A stretch of DNA of 6,109 bases from Candidatus Zhuqueibacterota bacterium (GTDB taxonomy: Bacteria > SM23-31). The notes under the pieces are model-generated. The model worked only from the letters and a program-made list of their open reading frames with translations, searched no databases and was not told where the DNA came from. The stretch's first letter is position 1; each line of letters begins with the position of its first letter. The stretch covers positions 1 to 6,109 of the forward strand of contig JADFON010000121.1 in NCBI GenBank assembly GCA_022562855.1, written 5' to 3'. The position numbers were made by a program, and so were the translations under genes. Of this stretch, positions 4,613-6,109 are shown piece after piece.

Positions 4613-5674
4613 TCATTTGATTAGATTAGCGATCCGGCTCCAGCGAACTTTTGTAAAAAACTTATAAAGAGGTACGCCATACTCCCATGACCAGTATATA
4701 ATCAACGCTTCACCGACAACGTTTTCGCGCGGCACAAAACCCCAGAACCTGCTGTCTTCGCTGTTGCCACGGTTATCTCCCATCATAAACAGGTGATTTT
4801 CGGGTACCGTTATCGGACCGAAGTTATCCCGGTTAAAAATAGTGTCCATCGTGTAACCTTCTGGATAGAAAATATCCGGGTCGGGCACACCTTTCGCCAT
4901 TAACGGGTAATCGTTTTTTATATCGGGGGGAAAATCCATGGGTACTCCGTCGACATATACCACTTTATCTTTTAATTCTACCGTTTGTCCTCCGACAGCT
5001 ATGCATCGTTTTATATAATCGAGTGAAGGATCTATCGGGTATTTGAATATGACAACATCCCCCGATTCCGGTTCCTGGATTGCCGGGAGTCTCCAATTGG
5101 TAAAGGGGATTTGTGCTCCGTAAACAAATTTGTTTACAAGGAGAAAATCGCCGACAAGCAGTGTATCTTCCATTGAGCCGGTCGGGATTTTGAATGCCTG
5201 GATAAAAAAAGCGCGTATAATAAGCGCTGCGATTATAGCAATGGCAAACGATTCGGTGTATTCCCGAATTGTGCCTTTTTTGTCCATATCTATTTCATCG
5301 GGATATGCCTCCTGGAGCAGACGAGAATTAATTTGGCTTCCATTATCACCGCCGGAAGTCCTCTCGGCAAGTTTTCTGGTTTTTTCAGACAGTTTTACAT
5401 CCTGAAATATGTCCCTGTCATAAATGCTGCCACCCGACAGAATCTGATTGATTTTATCGGTAAGTCCTTTTATCAGCGTTACTGACAGTGGCTGTGAAAT
5501 GTCATAAGATTCGAGGGCTTTTTGAGTCCTTGGCGTCAATTGGTTGCGAATGTAAGCCGAGACGGGGTCCGCGGCGTCACGTATCTTAACGGCAAAACCC
5601 GCCGCATCTTTGAAATTTCTCGTCTGAAACTGTGCAGAGCCGGTCTTTTTGTGCTTTTTTTTGATTTCTCTCAC
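4613..5674 (-). CDS. lepB: Signal peptidase I with a long N-terminal cytoplasmic extension
   Basis: This membrane-anchored serine/lysine protease cleaves signal peptides from exported proteins on the outer face of the inner membrane. The catalytic Ser is S167 in FKIPTGSMEDTLLVGD (161-176), and the Lys is K222 in DYIKRCIAVGG (219-229). The C-terminal box GDNRGNSEDSRFWG (299-312) is intact. One membrane helix spans about 142-160. At 353 aa it is longer than usual because of about 130 residues before the helix: a lysine-rich start (KKKHKK), mostly helical sequence, and NSRLLQEAYPDEI (116-128). The start is GTG, the only start codon after an in-frame TAA 4-6 nt upstream, with a weak AGG before it. 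M130 would give a protein of ordinary size but lacks a well-placed ribosome site. lepA lies 109 bp upstream in the same direction, the classic lepA-lepB order. Confidence 0.95.
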   Translation of the reverse strand: MREIKKKHKKTGSAQFQTRNFKDAAGFAVKIRDAADPVSAYIRNQLTPRTQKALESYDISQPLSVTLIKGLTDKINQILSGGSIYDRDIFQDVKLSEKTRKLAERTSGGDNGSQINSRLLQEAYPDEIDMDKKGTIREYTESFAIAIIAALIIRAFFIQAFKIPTGSMEDTLLVGDFLLVNKFVYGAQIPFTNWRLPAIQEPESGDVVIFKYPIDPSLDYIKRCIAVGGQTVELKDKVVYVDGVPMDFPPDIKNDYPLMAKGVPDPDIFYPEGYTMDTIFNRDNFGPITVPENHLFMMGDNRGNSEDSRFWGFVPRENVVGEALIIYWSWEYGVPLYKFFTKVRWSRIANLIK

Positions 5675-5783
5675 GATTTACCTGGGCAGTGTTATAATGT
5701 TTGATTTGTAATCTGCTTATATTCTAATGATTTTAAGATATACGAAGTTCCAAATATGCCGGTTACCAATTATTTTGTTACCG

Positions 5784-6109
5784 TTAAATTTTCAAAACAG
5801 CCAGGAACGCTTCCTGGGGAATTTCGACTTTCCCGACTTTTTTCATCCTTTTTTTACCCTCTTTTTGTTTTTCAAGCAATTTTCTTTTCCGCGTAACATC
5901 TCCCCCGTAACATTTCGCGATGACGTTTTTGCGTAGAGGACGGACTGTTTCCCGCGCCAAAATTTTGTTTCCGATTGCAGCCTGTATGATTACTTCGAAC
6001 AGTTGCCGGGGAATAAGTTCTTTGAGCTTGGCGGCTATTCTTCTACCCCAGGAATACGATTTGTCTTTATTAACGATCCCCGACAGAGCGTCGACAGGCG
6101 TTCCATTTA
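5784..6109 (-). CDS. lepA: Elongation factor 4 (LepA), C-terminal fragment
   Basis: The last 107 codons of lepA are present, ending in TAA at 5784-5786; the GTPase and remaining domains lie beyond the window edge. The visible part is the LepA-specific C-terminal domain: [12 protein letters not shown], then [66 protein letters not shown] and [11 protein letters not shown]. This domain is characteristic of LepA and absent from EF-G. LepA is a ribosome-associated GTPase that binds elongating or initiating ribosomes. Its tail of basic residues is typical. The gene precedes lepB on the same strand, as in many bacteria. The 109-bp gap between them is AT-rich, with no hairpin terminator and no convincing promoter, so co-transcription is plausible. 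Confidence 0.97.
   Translation of the reverse strand, partial: NGTPVDALSGIVNKDKSYSWGRRIAAKLKELIPRQLFEVIIQAAIGNKILARETVRPLRKNVIAKCYGGDVTRKRKLLEKQKEGKKRMKKVGKVEIPQEAFLAVLKI

Noticed and set aside
4645-4659. A 15-nt match to the left terminal repeat of the MITE-like element (GAACTTTTGTAAAAA)
   Set aside because: It lies inside the lepB 3' coding end, which ends normally. There is no inverted partner or flanking duplication, so chance in AT-rich sequence is the simplest explanation.
5675-5783. Dedicated lepB promoter in the lepA-lepB gap
   Set aside because: Several TATA-like strings occur (such as TATAAC on the - strand), but none has a convincing -35 at proper spacing. The gap is simply AT-rich.
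5727-5936. 69-codon + strand frame at the lepA end
   Set aside because: It is phenylalanine- and leucine-rich because it is antisense to the lysine-rich LepA tail.

Overview
This window is an ordinary bacterial chromosome segment of moderate GC content, with repeat-rich gaps between genes. The genes are housekeeping types: NAD synthesis, translation elongation, signal-peptide processing, DNA repair and an ABC exporter. The lepA-lepB order marks it as bacterial. The lineage cannot be fixed from the sequence. The nth gene is of the subtype common in archaea and several deep bacterial phyla, lepB has a long N-terminal extension, and palindromic junk fills the gaps. Together these suggest an uncultured or little-studied bacterium, but this is a weak inference.

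Layout. On the + strand, 1-195 is the 3' end of a TPR-type protein gene, followed 1 nt later by a complete nadC (197-1075). Every other gene is on the - strand. Reading in their direction of transcription from the right edge: the C-terminal part of lepA (6109-5784), lepB (5674-4613), a gap of about 260 bp packed with small inverted repeats, nth (4288 or 4354 to 3635), a promoter-like site with an embedded palindrome, an unrecognised 101-aa gene (3489-3184), a gap of about 330 bp of repeats, and an ABC exporter half-transporter gene (2851-1093) that converges on nadC with a 17-bp gap.

Most notable points. (1) The ABC exporter is split by a single-base frameshift in an A5 run near codon 50. A 168-nt upstream frame encodes the missing N-terminus and first membrane helix, and removing one A would restore a protein of about 585 aa. 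(2) The same exporter has Asp in place of the catalytic Walker B Glu, as in the degenerate half of heterodimeric exporters, yet no partner lies next to it. (3) The gap upstream of it holds a 191-bp MITE-like element with perfect 15-bp terminal inverted repeats and a perfect 7-bp flanking duplication. (4) LepB carries about 130 extra N-terminal residues before its membrane anchor. (5) Several stem-loops lie in a row between lepB and nth and appear to overlap the first possible nth start codon.

I found no CRISPR array, tRNA, rRNA, transposase, phage gene or defence system. Nothing here supports a claim of a wholly new multi-gene system. The items worth following up are the frameshift, the small mobile-looking element, the LepB extension and the small unknown gene with its own promoter.
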